Shown: one piece after another, positions 26,901-37,300 of the stretch | Layout of the letters: each line of letters starts with the position of its first letter | Position numbering within the stretch: the first letter of the stretch is position 1 | Assembly (NCBI GenBank): GCA_016801885.1 | Contig: CM028894.1 | Coordinates: 9,307,241-9,371,240 of the forward strand | Origin: Toxotes chatareus | Taxonomy: Eukaryota; Chordata; Actinopteri; Toxotidae | Direction: 5' to 3' | DNA: 64,000 nucleotides | Notes under the pieces: generated by a model | Databases searched by the model: none | Seen by the model: only the letters and a program-made list of their open reading frames with translations | Told to the model about the DNA's origin: nothing | Made by a program: the position numbers and the translations under genes

Positions 26901-27149
26901 TGCCCCATTTTTCCAGTTCTGAGAAACTGAACTCACCTCCAAAAATTCTGGGCTCACCAAACAGGACAGCCACTGCCAAGCAAGAAAAATAACATCACAT
27001 CAGCTGACACTGTGCACCTGATCACAGTAAATGGTTTTTCATATCTCCTTGAGGGAGCAGGTGTTATGCTTTCAGGCAACACTGGGTGTCTAACCTGTGA
27101 AGGAGATGGAGGAGGTGAGGGCCAGGAGAAGGAAAGCATTGGAGGCCAT
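20864..27149 (-). CDS. cntn1: Contactin-1 (GPI-anchored Ig/FNIII neural adhesion protein), complete coding region
   Basis: Multi-exon gene whose exons read 3' to 5' on the plus strand. Coding blocks: 27095-27149, 26937-26972, 26678-26804, 26349-26530, 26110-26205, 25711-25923, 25509-25608, 25196-25380, 24974-25098, 24723-24840, 24413-24563, 24152-24279, 23785-23957, 23522-23645, 23234-23401, 22887-23036, 22726-22796, 22327-22579, 22096-22208, 21551-21740, 21318-21439, 21032-21188, 20864-20946. All have GT/AG borders and phases join without a break to 3120 nt (1039 residues; human CNTN1 is 1018). Order: signal peptide (1 to about 24), Ig1-6 (about 37-604), FNIII 1-4 (605-1012), hydrophobic GPI-attachment tail (1013-1039) with no cytoplasmic domain. 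Recognition rests on contactin-1-like stretches such as SVFSKFIPLIP (Ig2) and YTCTAQTVVDN (Ig6). Known role: axonal cis/trans adhesion with Caspr, neurofascin and NrCAM. The paralogue (cntn1a or cntn1b) is undecided. FNIII-4 is unusually tryptophan-rich. Confidence 0.96.
21032..21188 (-). CDS. cntn1: cntn1 exon 23: FNIII-4, second half
   Basis: Encodes FRKTGYIYGKVYITGWHFMD, then VGDYELMVRGRYEGGDGPV; the YEGGDGPV end corresponds to the GGDG loop of other contactins. Confidence 0.94.
21318..21439 (-). CDS. cntn1: cntn1 exon 22: FNIII-4, first half
   Basis: PPEPPRMWRYISWTGKWLYV followed by WWDHIQYDWFGNISF. Six tryptophans in 41 residues is far more than in human CNTN1 at this place; the frame and both splice sites are intact. 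Confidence 0.93.
21551..21740 (-). CDS. cntn1: cntn1 exon 21: FNIII-3, second half
   Basis: VKYWRKYDDPEPGAHRIFVP, then QTRLENMLPDSHYLIEVRAF and GAGLGPPGEHCEMFTKRP. Confidence 0.95.
22096..22208 (-). CDS. cntn1: cntn1 exon 20: FNIII-3, first half
   Basis: EPPTDVYARPVSSTEAVVWW and GLQQYIEGYQ. Donor GTATAA, phase 0 out. Confidence 0.93.
22327..22579 (-). CDS. cntn1: cntn1 exon 19: FNIII-2, second part
   Basis: KKFGYIVAFKPHDAYDWWYE, then RRYVHRDSYF and FQVKVKSFNVKGDGPYSLTK. KGDGPYSL is a strongly conserved contactin motif. Confidence 0.96.
22726..22796 (-). CDS. cntn1: cntn1 exon 18: FNIII-2, first part
   Basis: A 71-nt exon encoding VAPTDVAGYGGRNGEIVITW, matching the start of contactin FNIII-2. 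Donor GTGAGT at phase 0. Confidence 0.92.
22887..23036 (-). CDS. cntn1: cntn1 exon 17: FNIII-1, second half
   Basis: VTDLYPWMEYQFRIIATNEY and GEASIPSLKIKT, the usual FNIII F/G strands. Phase 1 in, 1 out. Confidence 0.94.
23234..23401 (-). CDS. cntn1: cntn1 exon 16: FNIII-1, first half
   Basis: PGPPGVIRVEDIGDTWVKLL opens the first FNIII domain and HNSPILYYTIQT is its C strand. A YWALYEDDW stretch makes the loop a few residues longer than in human CNTN1. Confidence 0.94.
23522..23645 (-). CDS. cntn1: cntn1 exon 15: Ig6, second half
   Basis: SEDGRGDLRIKNAQIWHEGR and YTCTAQTVVDNDTAYADLKV. Acceptor TTTGCCAG. Confidence 0.95.
23785..23957 (-). CDS. cntn1: cntn1 exon 14: Ig6, first half
   Basis: EATSITVAPEDSEVKVGDEV and LSCSASYDPMLDITFIWAID; ends WQHYERVM at a phase 0 border. 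Confidence 0.95.
24152..24279 (-). CDS. cntn1: cntn1 exon 13: Ig5, second half
   Basis: DGTLEILNATRNDEGTYTCF, then AENDRGKANSSGYLTIT with an N-glycosylation site (NSS). Confidence 0.95.
24413..24563 (-). CDS. cntn1: cntn1 exon 12: Ig5, first half
   Basis: CAPTFEFNPVKKQLLGAKDG and IECKPRAAPRPRFTWTKGKE, the Ig5 motif typical of contactin-1. Donor GTCAGT; phase 2 out. Confidence 0.95.
24723..24840 (-). CDS. cntn1: cntn1 exon 11: Ig4, second half
   Basis: YGKGELKFSSLTFDDSGMYQ with the second cysteine in QCVAENYWGIKYANAELRV. Acceptor CACCCCCAG. Confidence 0.95.
24974..25098 (-). CDS. cntn1: cntn1 exon 10: Ig4, first half
   Basis: APEWAETINNTQIDIG, then MRCVASGKPFPFIRWYKDGY. Ends exactly between codons (phase 0), as the next exon requires. 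Confidence 0.94.
25196..25380 (-). CDS. cntn1: cntn1 exon 9: Ig3, second half
   Basis: IVWRKVDATDLP, then SGAVLHLYNVQYEDSGAYEC and INTKGKDWHKAWLYVE; the second Ig3 cysteine is in YECEA. Confidence 0.95.
25509..25608 (-). CDS. cntn1: cntn1 exon 8: Ig3, first half
   Basis: Begins GEERKYPADIRVGFPD and carries the first Ig3 cysteine in LECFALG. Phase 1 in, 2 out; donor GTGAGT. Confidence 0.93.
25711..25923 (-). CDS. cntn1: cntn1 exon 7: Ig2, second half
   Basis: YRWIYNEFPVFLHTDRRRFV, then NYSCYVSSP and SVFSKFIPLIPLP. This is the single best match to vertebrate contactin-1 in the gene. Acceptor CTTTCAG. Confidence 0.96.
26110..26205 (-). CDS. cntn1: cntn1 exon 6: Ig2, first half
   Basis: Encodes an acidic linker (EEFSDEDRESVSVKEG) and the first Ig2 cysteine (VLLCAPP). 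Donor GTACGT; the acceptor is TGTAG. Confidence 0.92.
26349..26530 (-). CDS. cntn1: cntn1 exon 5: Ig1, second half
   Basis: Starts with the Ig1 core tryptophans (WRRDNWEIKL) and contains GGNLVITNP and the second cysteine in TYVCVAKNIYG. Phase 2 in, 1 out. Confidence 0.94.
26678..26804 (-). CDS. cntn1: cntn1 exon 4: Ig1, first half
   Basis: Encodes DATGYGPIFEEEPVDVVY and the first Ig1 cysteine in MNCRARANP, matching the contactin-1 N terminus closely. Phase 1 in, phase 2 out; donor GTTAAG. Confidence 0.93.
26937..26972 (-). CDS. cntn1: cntn1 exon 3: end of leader and mature N terminus
   Basis: A 36-nt exon that continues the hydrophobic leader with VAVLFGEPRIFG. Donor GTGAGT, acceptor TTGGCAG. 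Too short to appear as an open frame but needed to join leader and Ig1 in frame. Confidence 0.85.
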
Positions 27150-27170
27150 GTTGGTCAACAGATGGACTTC
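27095..27170 (-). CDS. cntn1: cntn1 exon 2: start codon and signal peptide
   Basis: Coding from 27149 to 27095. The ATG sits in a strong context (AACATGG), and the peptide begins MASNAFLLLALTSSISFT, a typical secretory leader. The acceptor CTGCAG lies at 27171-27176; bases 27150-27170 are 5'UTR. Exits in phase 1. Confidence 0.88.
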
Positions 27171-27663
27171 CTGCAGCCGCACGAGTCAGGCAGATGGACA
27201 GAGGGACACAAACAAAAAGTCGATGGACAGGGCATGAACTGGAAAGACAAAAAGAAAAAATTGAGAGACAAAAACAGAATTGCTGTTTTTTTCCTTTGTT
27301 CTGTTTGTGTCTTATCAAAATAACGTATGTGACCCTCAGGATATAATATCAGAGTGACGACTGCGTATGGACTTTCCGCACCAGGAACAGAGCGAATGCG
27401 GAGCTCGCTGGAATTCTCCTATGCATATAAATGATTCAGGATGTGAGTGACTCAGCAGAACACTGCGAAGAGTGTGAGCAGAGTGCGTGCACATCCACAG
27501 GGACACGCACAAGCCTGTGCTGCATGTGTACACGGCAGGGCTGGCTGAAAAAAGGTAGCTCAGCTGTGCCTAGACAGCTCCTGCTGTGCCGTCACACATG
27601 CTTGCACATCACTTCTGCGAGATGAAATGGAGGAAAAGGTGCGAGCAGCCGCAGTGTTTCGAC

Positions 27664-27697
27664 TTTCACGTGATATTGACTTTCACGTGATATTGAC
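27664..27697. repeat. Tandem 17-bp unit with palindromic E-box in cntn1 intron 1
   Basis: TTTCACGTGATATTGAC occurs twice back to back; each copy has the palindrome TCACGTGA (a bHLH-type E-box). Confidence 0.85.
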
Positions 27698-27857
27698 TTG
27701 AAAGACCACTTGTCCAATATGACATTAGAACAACACTAGCCCCAAATTTCAGGCGTTTAGGACAAGCACCACTACATGACCCGACTTTCTATGACTGTGA
27801 CTCATTTTGGGATTGGCTGAAGTTACTACATTTGATGCTCATTCTTGTTCTTAAAGG

Positions 27858-27980
27858 TTTTTTTTGGCTCTTTTAAGCCTTTATTTAACAGATGCAGTGA
27901 AGAGAGACAGTGTGGACCAGCTGGGCGGGAGTCAAACCAGGGACCCACTGCTCAGGGCACTACGCCCATGTGGTATGAGC
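27858..27980 (-). mobile_element. Second SINE-like element in cntn1 intron 1
   Basis: The minus strand has GGTTTGACTCC (B-box-like, plus 27928-27938), then CTGTCTCTCTTCACTGCAT, AAATAAAGGCTTAAAAGAGC and a terminal A-run (plus T-run at 27858-27865). A tRNA-like head plus AATAAAGG tail fits a teleost SINE family different from the one at 45.9 kb. Confidence 0.55.
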
Positions 27981-29739
27981 CCCTTTCAGGTCCTCCCCTT
28001 TATGTTTATTCTAAGCCCTAAAGGAGACCTCTCTACCATCTCTCATTTTAGACTGTTGCCAGATGCACAGAGCTGTCTGATCAAATTAGATCAGAAGACT
28101 AATACAGTTTGGGAAAAAACATGCAGGACAGTGGTACGGTTGCTAAGTATATTATTTAATATACTTAGACCCAAAATGCAGTAGCAGTAGCCGATTGTAA
28201 TCTTCCTATAGTGTCAAGGGACTTTAATCAGGGACAGTAAATTGGAAAAACAGCTTCCCTTAGATAAATATTTTGACATGCAAGCATCCAAAAATGTATA
28301 ATTCTGGAAAAAAAACAATATATGAGGGTACAATATAAGAAAATACTGCCAGTCAGGCACCTCCCATGTGCCTCAGCATCAAGGTCTGTCTTCACCGGCC
28401 AGAAATAGAGAGCAAGAGAGTGAGCAAAGGCGTACACCCAGTATACAGCACCTCCTCATGCAGAGACTGCAGCACGGATTCCTCATGTGCACTCTTGATG
28501 ACTCAACACTAATATCTCTACAGTACACTAACAGTTGACTGCATCACAGTTCAAATTCAAATCATGCACAAGCTTCCATGACAAGTTTATATACAGCCTT
28601 GGCTTTATAGATTATTGCGGCAACAATCTGTTCCTCCACTAATTCTGATCAATTCATCAGTGTGTTTTCATGTGTTTCCCCTGACAGTAATCCCATCACA
28701 GATCCTCTTTGGACAGACCAGAGAAATTTAGGTCAGCACATGTATTAAGCCCTGTGTCTTAGTGACTGTCTGAATAATGCCTGAATGTTTGCAGTGGTTT
28801 TGTGGCTGCAGAGCAACACATTTAGAGTTGTGTTTGAATTCTGCAAGACGGTATCACAATGTTTTGCTTCTTCATCTGGCGTAGTGATGGATTAATTTAG
28901 GTGGACTACATTTGATTTGTTTCAGTGAAAGTGATGCTTGCAGATTTCTTTTCTGCATCAAAAGAGCTTGAATATGCCAAAATAAGGACATAAATCAGCC
29001 CAAACCTAAAGTTGAGGATGCGAAAGGACAAATAATCCTTTTACCCCTGACCACCTTGCAGCCACTAAATCTTGGACATCTAAAAATGGAGGTGGGGAAT
29101 AATGGAAGGGAGACAAATGTGTCATGTTTGTCATCTAGTCTTATTGTCCACTTCTGCACACAAATACAACAGAAATTCTGCAGATCACCCCATTTGCAAC
29201 TTTAAATGGTTTTTAAGTTCATATTGAGAGGACATACTGCATGTGGATGTAGTAGTATAATATTGCAATGTTTAACTTTGTCTTAAACCAAAAATATTTT
29301 GGACTTAATGATGAATGTAACCATCTGGACTCGATTGCTATAGATCTGATGACAGTACAATATACAATCTTTAAACAGTCTGATTAATAAAAGAGGTGTC
29401 CCATCGCCCATGGAGGACAGTTAGTCCTTTATCAAACAGATGCCATGGTGCATCCAGCAGCTCACTGCGCCCTTGACGCAAACAGTATCTGACATTTTCA
29501 CCTTGCGTCTCCTCCCTGCATCTACAGACACACTTTGTTTTAGCATGTCCATGACTAAAACTGCAGTAAGAGAAGCTAGGGTTGCTTGTGTTACAGACCT
29601 GAAACCCCTAGCTTCCACCAACTAAGGTTGTAACACCTTATATATCAGACCTTGCTCACTTTGTCGCATTCTCTCCCGAAGAATCCATCCTCTAAAAGTA
29701 ACTGCGCAGCCCCTTACATCATTTCACCCCTATGACGAC

Positions 29740-30110
29740 TGAGCGGCACCGGTAATTCACTGCTCTGCATTGCGGTACTCCTGTGCCGGTCCATTTCTGC
29801 ACTACGGAGCTCAGCGCATCCGCGGTATATTCTCGCTAAGTCCAGACATCAGAGCCACTTAGGTCATGCACGCACGCTCATGTGTGGTCGTTCTTACCTT
29901 TGAGGCAGAATGAGAAATTTCAGTACACTGTCCGCATGGCACACCTGGACCCTAACCGTATCGTCCCACAGCCCACCACCCGCCGGAGCGTCCCGTTCAG
30001 CTGAACTTTTCTATTGGAGGAGAGAGTGTGAGCAGCACCTCGAGGGTGGAGGCAAGGATGCAACTGCGATTGGTCCACGAGAGAGGGAGGATGGGCGGGA
30101 TGGCAGACAT
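29740..30110 (-). promoter_or_regulatory. cntn1: Probable cntn1 CpG-rich, TATA-less promoter
   Basis: CpG density is locally raised compared with the surrounding AT-rich DNA. Read on the minus strand there are two CCAAT boxes (plus-strand ATTGG at 30013-30017 and 30069-30073) and a GC box (GGGCGGG at 30093-30099), with no TATA element. The cluster lies immediately 5' of the predicted first exon. Promoter activity is inferred. Confidence 0.5.
29898..30005 (-). other. cntn1: cntn1 noncoding exon 1 (5' end approximate)
   Basis: On the minus strand a good donor (CAAAG followed by GTAAGAAC) ends at 29898, about 2.7 kb upstream of the signal-peptide exon. No open frame leads into it, so it is read as a 5'UTR exon. 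The transcription start is not visible; the right edge is a guess placed just inside the CCAAT boxes. A transcript end is needed to fix it. Confidence 0.5.
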
Positions 30111-31764
30111 GAAGCTGCTCGGCATCCCAGACAGGGGAAAATACAGCCTTTATGGAACCATTTCTGAACAATAAGTCCATACCTTAGTCTCCACCATGTG
30201 CTGTGCATCGTAAATGACATTCAGGTCAATTATTAATGACATACAGGAGATGTATGAGGAAATGAAATATCTCTGAATCCTGTATCATGAGTGTTTTTGA
30301 GATTGATGGTTACTGGTTGGTTACAGGATAAATAGTCCACCTTTGCACTGAGACTTAAATCATAGTTTATCTTTGACCTTTTCATTTATTTATATATATT
30401 TTTTCTTTTTTTTTAAGAGTATGTCATCTTGCATTTCAGCACATAAAACTAAAATCTAATCCTTAATCTTAGAATAGTCATTCTCATTTGTAGCTCAGCA
30501 GTAAGGTGATACATTTTCAAATGTCCAAACCACATAGAAAACTGCAGTAAAATTCTCCCAGTAGAAGAGAAGATGCACAGTGCACACACACACACTGGAT
30601 GTGTGTTAATCTTTCAAGGATTAACTTTTGTAGGTTTATCTCTGTGGGTTATTTGACATATCAAACTATATAGCTTCATTTAACACACTAGGTGGAGCCA
30701 CACACGCACTCAGAAGTTTGCATGTTGCACCTTATGTATGGTCACAATAGAAAACAGGAATGACTTGAAATCCTGAAACCAACATTTATTTCATTTTTTT
30801 TAAACTTCATTTAAAATACAAAATATTTTGCAATATTATACTGTAGAGTAAACCATTTTGACGGCCTTTCATGCTTCTCATGTAGCTTCAACATTAACCA
30901 GAATGTCATATTATATCCTGTATATCCTACTGTATGTTCACCAGTTACTAGAACATTGTCTCCAGGTATTCACACTCCAGTGTGCCAGTCCGCTTATCTG
31001 TATGCTCCAAATTACAATTTTGTTTATTTTTTGTAAGTGCACACACTTTTAAAAAGGATGTGTCAGTTTCAGGAGATGTCTAGTTTAGAACAACAGTATT
31101 CCGACATGCTGCGTTCAGACACCAGATGTTGTCCTAAATTAGATGCATACATTTGTTTGAAATGATAAATCCTGTTTAAGTGTGTGCTTTTTTAAAAAAA
31201 AAAATACAGAAAAGGTGCATGAACAGTCAGAGACAGAAACAATACAGGTGTCACAAGAGCTCAGTCACAAGTTAAATAATCTCCTTTGATACCTGATGGG
31301 CTAAACAGTTGAGAAAATTCACCTGACAAGTTAAAAAAAATAAAAGAAAATAAAAGAAATAAAATAAGTTTCACAGCAAATTAGAAGAGTGAAAACTGTA
31401 AATAGTCTCATCTCACACAAAGCCATTTTGCACCCTCCCTTACCCATAATGCAGCAGAGGTCAAGCTCTCACCTCTGACCTCAACACATCTACGCTCAAT
31501 TCAAGCCATTATTTACAAAATACAACAAAAATATCTACATGTGGAAAGCTGACACATTGCAACCTAAAAAACTTGATGCAAGTTATGATAAACGAAAGAC
31601 ATGGAAATGTTCTCGAGACAAAAAAAAAAAAAAAAAGTCTTGCATCTCCTGTTGAGAGTAGGAGCAGACTGCTTGACACATCAGAATCATTGACTGCTAT
31701 CCACGGAAATAGAAAGCGATAGTATACATCACGCACGCTTTATTATAGTAGCATGCATGTGCTG

Positions 31765-31793
31765 CACACACGCACACACACACACACACACAC
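31765..31793. repeat. (CA)n microsatellite
   Basis: CA units with one interruption, within the probable nrcam 3'UTR. Confidence 0.9.
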
Positions 31794-33691
31794 GCCCATT
31801 CACACATGAGCTTCATTCGTTTACAGTAATATAAAACTCACTGAGTGCTGCGCTCCGATCGTGACAACGTACACAGATATAAGGTTAAATGCATAAACCA
31901 AAGTCACCAGTGTGTTTACCATTTGCAGTGAAACAAGCAATATTTTCATTCACATAGACAGATACACTTGTTTCCACATTCAGTATCATTACACAATTTT
32001 CCGACCCCTTCTTTTTTAAGTGCAACCACTAACAGTAAGTCCCATTCTTCTAGTCTATACCAGATAGTGAGTCCGGTTCCCATTGGCAGTTACCTGGTGA
32101 GCAGGTTGGCAGTAGTTAAGTGCTGCTGAGCAGCAGCTCCTCCATTAGATGAATGGGTGAGGAGGATAAGGTTTGAAATGAATACATGAGACGTGATGAC
32201 ATCTCATCAGGCGTCCATGCTGTGACCTCAGGCTGTGACCCTACGCGTTTTAAAGATTCTACATATTCGCTCAGTCTTAAATTCTTAGTCGGTATGATTT
32301 GGTCGTCGGTTTGTGTCCCAAATGGGCTGACGCTAGCTGGATAACATGATTGTCAACAAGGCCATAACAATCTATACTTGGAAATTATTCCTCACAACTA
32401 ATGCCAGTGTACAACTGTGAAAGAGGTAATTCCTGAAATCCATTTTTAAATCATTTTCAGTCCTGTGTAGGAACCCTGGGTCCCATGATCAGTCTAAAGG
32501 AGGCCATTTTAAATTAATAAACCCTAACAAATGTTTCACAATACTCAGTGACCTTATAGCTCACAATAAAGGGCTTTAACATCAATAAAATCCTGTGACG
32601 CTAATTTCCATGAATGTTAAATGTAGTTTTGAATACTCATACAGCCTCTGCTTTTAAATAAAGTGGGGTGGTATTCTGTATGTACTGTATTCATGGACTG
32701 TGAACTGCACTGAGCCCAGGTCTGTCCTGTGCATGAAGAGGCATGTAGCTATGGATCTAAGTCACTGTTCTCTACAAAGGCACTAGAAACCATGCTAAGA
32801 GGTTCTTGATCATCAACATTTAAAATTAAAATACCCAGAAACTACAGTGTGTACTCTCAGTAAACCTCTACATGCAACAGCTTTTCTCCACCTACATAGC
32901 AGATACAGACATGGAAATGCTATCAGAGACAATGCCAGGGTAGGAGTTATTTCTGACAATAACATGACTGCCTAAAACAAAGGCTTGCACAGTGACAGCG
33001 ATTTGGGGTGGAAACGCTTGACAATGACACTGGATCAATCACAACTCCACTTGTATTCAGTTAGTGCTCGGTAACAAGAAGCATAGGCTTGTAAAGGAAC
33101 AGATCAGGGTGGAAAAGAAAAGCAATAAGAGAAAGCTCGAGAAAACATGAGGCTAAAAACAAAGAGTTCTGCCTGGCTGGTGCGATAAGGAGTGACCGAA
33201 CGCAGAGTGTTTCTAGACTGGTTTCCAATGACGACAAATGGACATCCCTGACCTTGAAATATAGCTTCCTTCTTATTCTATTAAATATGTACAAACAGTT
33301 TATCTGTCTCAAAAAGACATATGCTATTTTCTACTGAGTCACACATTTCACAGCAGCGTCCACAAAAACACTGCTGCCCTTTTTTCTTTATATATCATAC
33401 GCCACTTAACACTTTCTGACGGAAAAATAATGAACAAACCAAAACAACAAAAGTCATACCCAGTCGCTAGTACTCGTGCACCATATACAATCTCAACACG
33501 TAGCTCACCTCTGCAACAGCTGACACCAGGATGGTAAAATGCTTCACAGAATCATGATTTGCTCCATGCAGATGTTTATGAATTTGATTCAATGCATATT
33601 TGCCTGCCTGCGGGTCATGTACTGCACTTTCATGAAATATATATTTGGATACATCATGTTTAGTATGTTTGCAAAGGATATTTAATGGCAC

Positions 33692-33712
33692 TAACACACA
33701 CGCACTCACACA

Positions 33713-33739
<27 letters not shown>
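33692..33739. repeat. (CA)n microsatellite
   Basis: Interrupted then pure CA units within the probable nrcam 3'UTR; on the transcript this is a (UG)n tract. Confidence 0.92.
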
Positions 33740-33743
<4 letters not shown>

Positions 33744-34150
33744 GACCACACTCCTGCTCAGTCAGAGTGGTAATACTCCTTCTTGTACATTCCTTCTGCT
33801 TTTCTGTATTGCTTCCTCTCTCCCTCCCTTTTCTCGGAGTCTTCACGTCCCTCGTTTCACACCTTCTTTCAGCGGTCATGGGGGATGTGGTGTCGGTCTT
33901 TGCCATGCTGAGTGTGTGATGGTCAGAGGAGGTCACACTGTGACGGGGGGCTGGCGGGTGTGGGGATGAGGGCGTGTCAGCAGTCTTGGTGACAGGGAGC
34001 CATGGCCACCGAAGTGACAGCCACCATGGCAAAAAAGTAGGTGTTCACAACGACTGTCACCTTAGCAACTATCACCACAGAGATGGTCACATTTGCCAGG
34101 GTGACAAGGAGTGGCCGCAGGAACCGTTGCAGCCAGGCGGTGGCCCTGCA

Positions 34151-34385
34151 TTAGACAAACGAGTTCATGGCGTTGACAGGCGACGGGGCCTCTGAACTCT
34201 CATTGCCTTCGTGTGTGTCTTTCTCTTTCTTGCCACTGTACTGGCCGATGAAGGAACCGTCCTCGTTGAACTGTCCGTCCCCGCCCTCCCCGTAGTCCAC
34301 CAGGCTGTCGTCACTCTCGTCACGGCGCACCGTCCCGTTGGACGGTGTCCGGCTGCCCTTCAGTGGCTTGTGGTCCTCTGTGTCA
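34151..34385 (-). CDS. nrcam: nrcam last coding exon: ankyrin and PDZ motifs
   Basis: DTEDHKPLKGSRTPSNGTVR, DDSLVDYGEGGDGQFNEDGS, FIGQYSGKKEKD, then NESSEAPSPVNAMNSFV and TAA at 34151-34153. FIGQY binds ankyrin when unphosphorylated; the SFV end is the NrCAM class I PDZ ligand. GC-rich compared with the rest of the gene. Confidence 0.98.
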
Positions 34386-37300
34386 CTATAAAGGGCGAGG
34401 AAAAGGTTTTGAGGGAAGGTTATTGAGAAAATAATTCATGCAGTTGGTTCTGCAGTGGTCAGAAACCTGAGTGCCCACACAGAGGACAGGCTCTCATTCA
34501 AGCATTGGCATTGTATGCATAGGTAATCCGGCTTTTCCACTGCACAAGTGTACCCTGCCACATTTACTATGGCACAGCAGCATGTGTTTATGCTGTCTTT
34601 TGGTGCATGTACACAAGTATTTACTGTTTCCATTGAAAAAATGGAAGGATTCTTACAATGCACAATGATAATGGAACGTTTGGCACATTATGGTACTGTA
34701 CAGTGGAGCAGCTCAGCTATGTAGCCTATAAAGTACGATCTACAGTGTTAGTGCTGTAGTGGTTTAAGACTGGGTGCTGTTAAGATTCATGGTTAGTGAC
34801 CACTGCTGAAGAGGATTTTGCTAATGCGTGCTGTTCAGTCCTTTGTCATACCTGCATTAGAATGCAATTTCTGAAACGATTTCAGTCAATATGCTTTCGG
34901 TTTACATGCAGTAATCAAAATGCATTTATTTTCCCAAAGATTAAGTTATTATTACCATTTACACCATTTTATGCTCTGTTTGTTTACAAAAGACCCTGGT
35001 CTGTTCACTATTACAGTATGCAAGCTCTATAGTTAGGATCATACTGAATTAAGTTCATAAAATCATATTATGATTAAATGAAGTAAGCCAGAGAAGTAAA
35101 AGCAGTGACATTTAATGTTAAATTTTAGTTTTAATGTTATAACTGTGTTATGGTGTTGACTATGTCACAGCCATGAGTATGATGACATGGTAAACCAGAG
35201 AAGTTGATGTGCTTTCTTGTTGCTTTCAGTCTCATTTCAGACACATAGCTTATTGATGTTTTGTAGGTTGCGTGAATTGCATGCTGGTTTTACTGCATCT
35301 CGTCTTACCTCTCCATAGACCTAAACCCCCCATCCCCGAAAAAAAAAAGATAAAAATGGAAGGACACATGAAAAGCAATTCATGAGCCACGATGAGTGTC
35401 TGTTCTTTTGAGCTTTTCATAGACAATGAATTCACAATTTTACAAGATAAAGCATGCGTATGGAAACATTTAAAGCACAATGGCTTCCACATTAATGGAA
35501 AATACAGCAGAGCAACTAAATTATTCAGTTATGAGAAGTGTTAAAGTTAGAGTTAATATTTCTAGAAAAATGGTAAAAAGAAAATGTGATGAAAAACTAT
35601 TAACTTGTTTTGAGTTGACATATAGCTGATTTGGCAAGAAATGGGATTGTGTGTTAAAGTGGACATATTTTGAATTGTGTAAGTTTGTGTTGATTAGCCT
35701 GTTTACAACATGAGTTGGTCGCTATAAGGATCAGCACAGAGTAGTGTGGATTTTGCCTTGCCTCTATGGAGTGTTTGGTAATGGAGTCTGGTGGGGAGAG
35801 TGTCTCTGCGGCCTGGTAAAATGTTCTACATACAAATAGTCAAGTCAGGACACAGTGAATGAAAGAAAGAAATCTCATGCTGTAAGCCAAACACTGGACT
35901 TGTCTGACTGAAGACTGTATTCACCTGTATTCTCCAAATGTCCCATCATCCTCCTTCATGGGCTGGATCTCAGGGTCTTGGTGAGCATCTTCTTTCTCTT
36001 TCACTGTAGATTACAGTTTTTTTTTTCTTTTACACCTAATAACCAGCCATTAATGTCAAAATGCTTGAAATTACAGTTCATACAAAACTGTGCCTCACCA
36101 GGATATTTGCCACCTTTGTTTCTCTTGATGAAGCACACTATGAGAAGGACCAGGATGAGAAGAGCGATGGCACACATCAGTCCAATAAACCAGCCCTGGG
36201 TGGCAATGTCTACCTGCCGGCTGGGTACAGCTGCACACAAACACACAGAAAAAGAAAGATCAAAACAAACTGAGTAAGCACAACTGTTGCTCCAAATTTA
36301 AATCCACGCTGTTAAAATGATGGAATCTGTTTTCCTCATGCTGAACAACACTGAGATTAAACAGAGGCTGTAAACTCTGAAATGGAATAAAAAAACAAAA
36401 CAAAAACAGGTTAATATGCAATGATCGCTCACGTACTGAAAACATGACAAAAGGAAAGAAAGACAAAAGTCACAACGGTAAAATAATGGATCTCTTAGTG
36501 ATGATTTTAGGTGACATGCATCGGAGCGACTTGATGGCAACTTCTGACATGCTTGAACACTATCTAGGCAACTACACTACCATACATGTAGACATGTAGA
36601 CCATACATGTCTGACTGTAACACTGTACGTCTGATGATGAGACAGTGCTGACAAAAAAAAGACAGACAAAAATTAAATACAAAGACCATCTATCCTGAGG
36701 CATGCCGCCTCACCTGGCACCGTAACCAACACTTCGTCTGTGCTGTGGACTGTCGGGTCAGCGGGGTCTCTAGCTACCAGACGCACCTTATAGGACATCC
36801 CCGGCTTTAAACCTTTTATCATATGCGAGTGTGAACTGTTTACCAACTCCTTTTTCCAGTCCTCTTTACCTAGAATTGGAGTCGTGGATGGAGAAGACCG
36901 CAAGTTTTGAGGGTTAAATCAGTGTTACTGATCAGATCGATTAAGTGATAAGTTTGGAGATGGCAGTAAATACAAAGTGAAGCCTTACTGTTTTCTACAA
37001 TATATTCCACATATACATTCTTATGGTGTCCAAAGTATTCCCAACTGATCACTGCACCATCCTCCGATACAGACGTGTTAACTGTGCCAAACGCAGGGCC
37101 TACAGGAGGCGCTGAGCACACAGGAGAGAAAAAATGTTTTCACCAATTTACAAAGTCACCTGAATTTTCAACTCATTAAAAATATCTTAATATGGAATAA
37201 AACCTTTCAAATATGACTACAGGCCAAAATATGTCAATGTCCATATCCATAACATCTCCAGAACAATATGCCAGCATGTAGGACAAAACTAGTCTGTGCA

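Larger units (their letters stand above)
30785..34150 (-). other. nrcam: Probable long nrcam 3'UTR (end uncertain)
   Basis: No frame or gene is visible. Minus-strand AATAAA signals occur at 31739-31744, 31023-31028 and 30785-30790. The furthest would give a 3.4-kb 3'UTR ending about 0.7 kb from the cntn1 promoter. It contains two (AC)n tracts. Which site is used cannot be seen. Confidence 0.35.

Noticed and set aside
27421..27440. TATA-like ATATAAATG in cntn1 intron 1
   Set aside because: It points along the plus strand, opposite to cntn1, and no exon follows.
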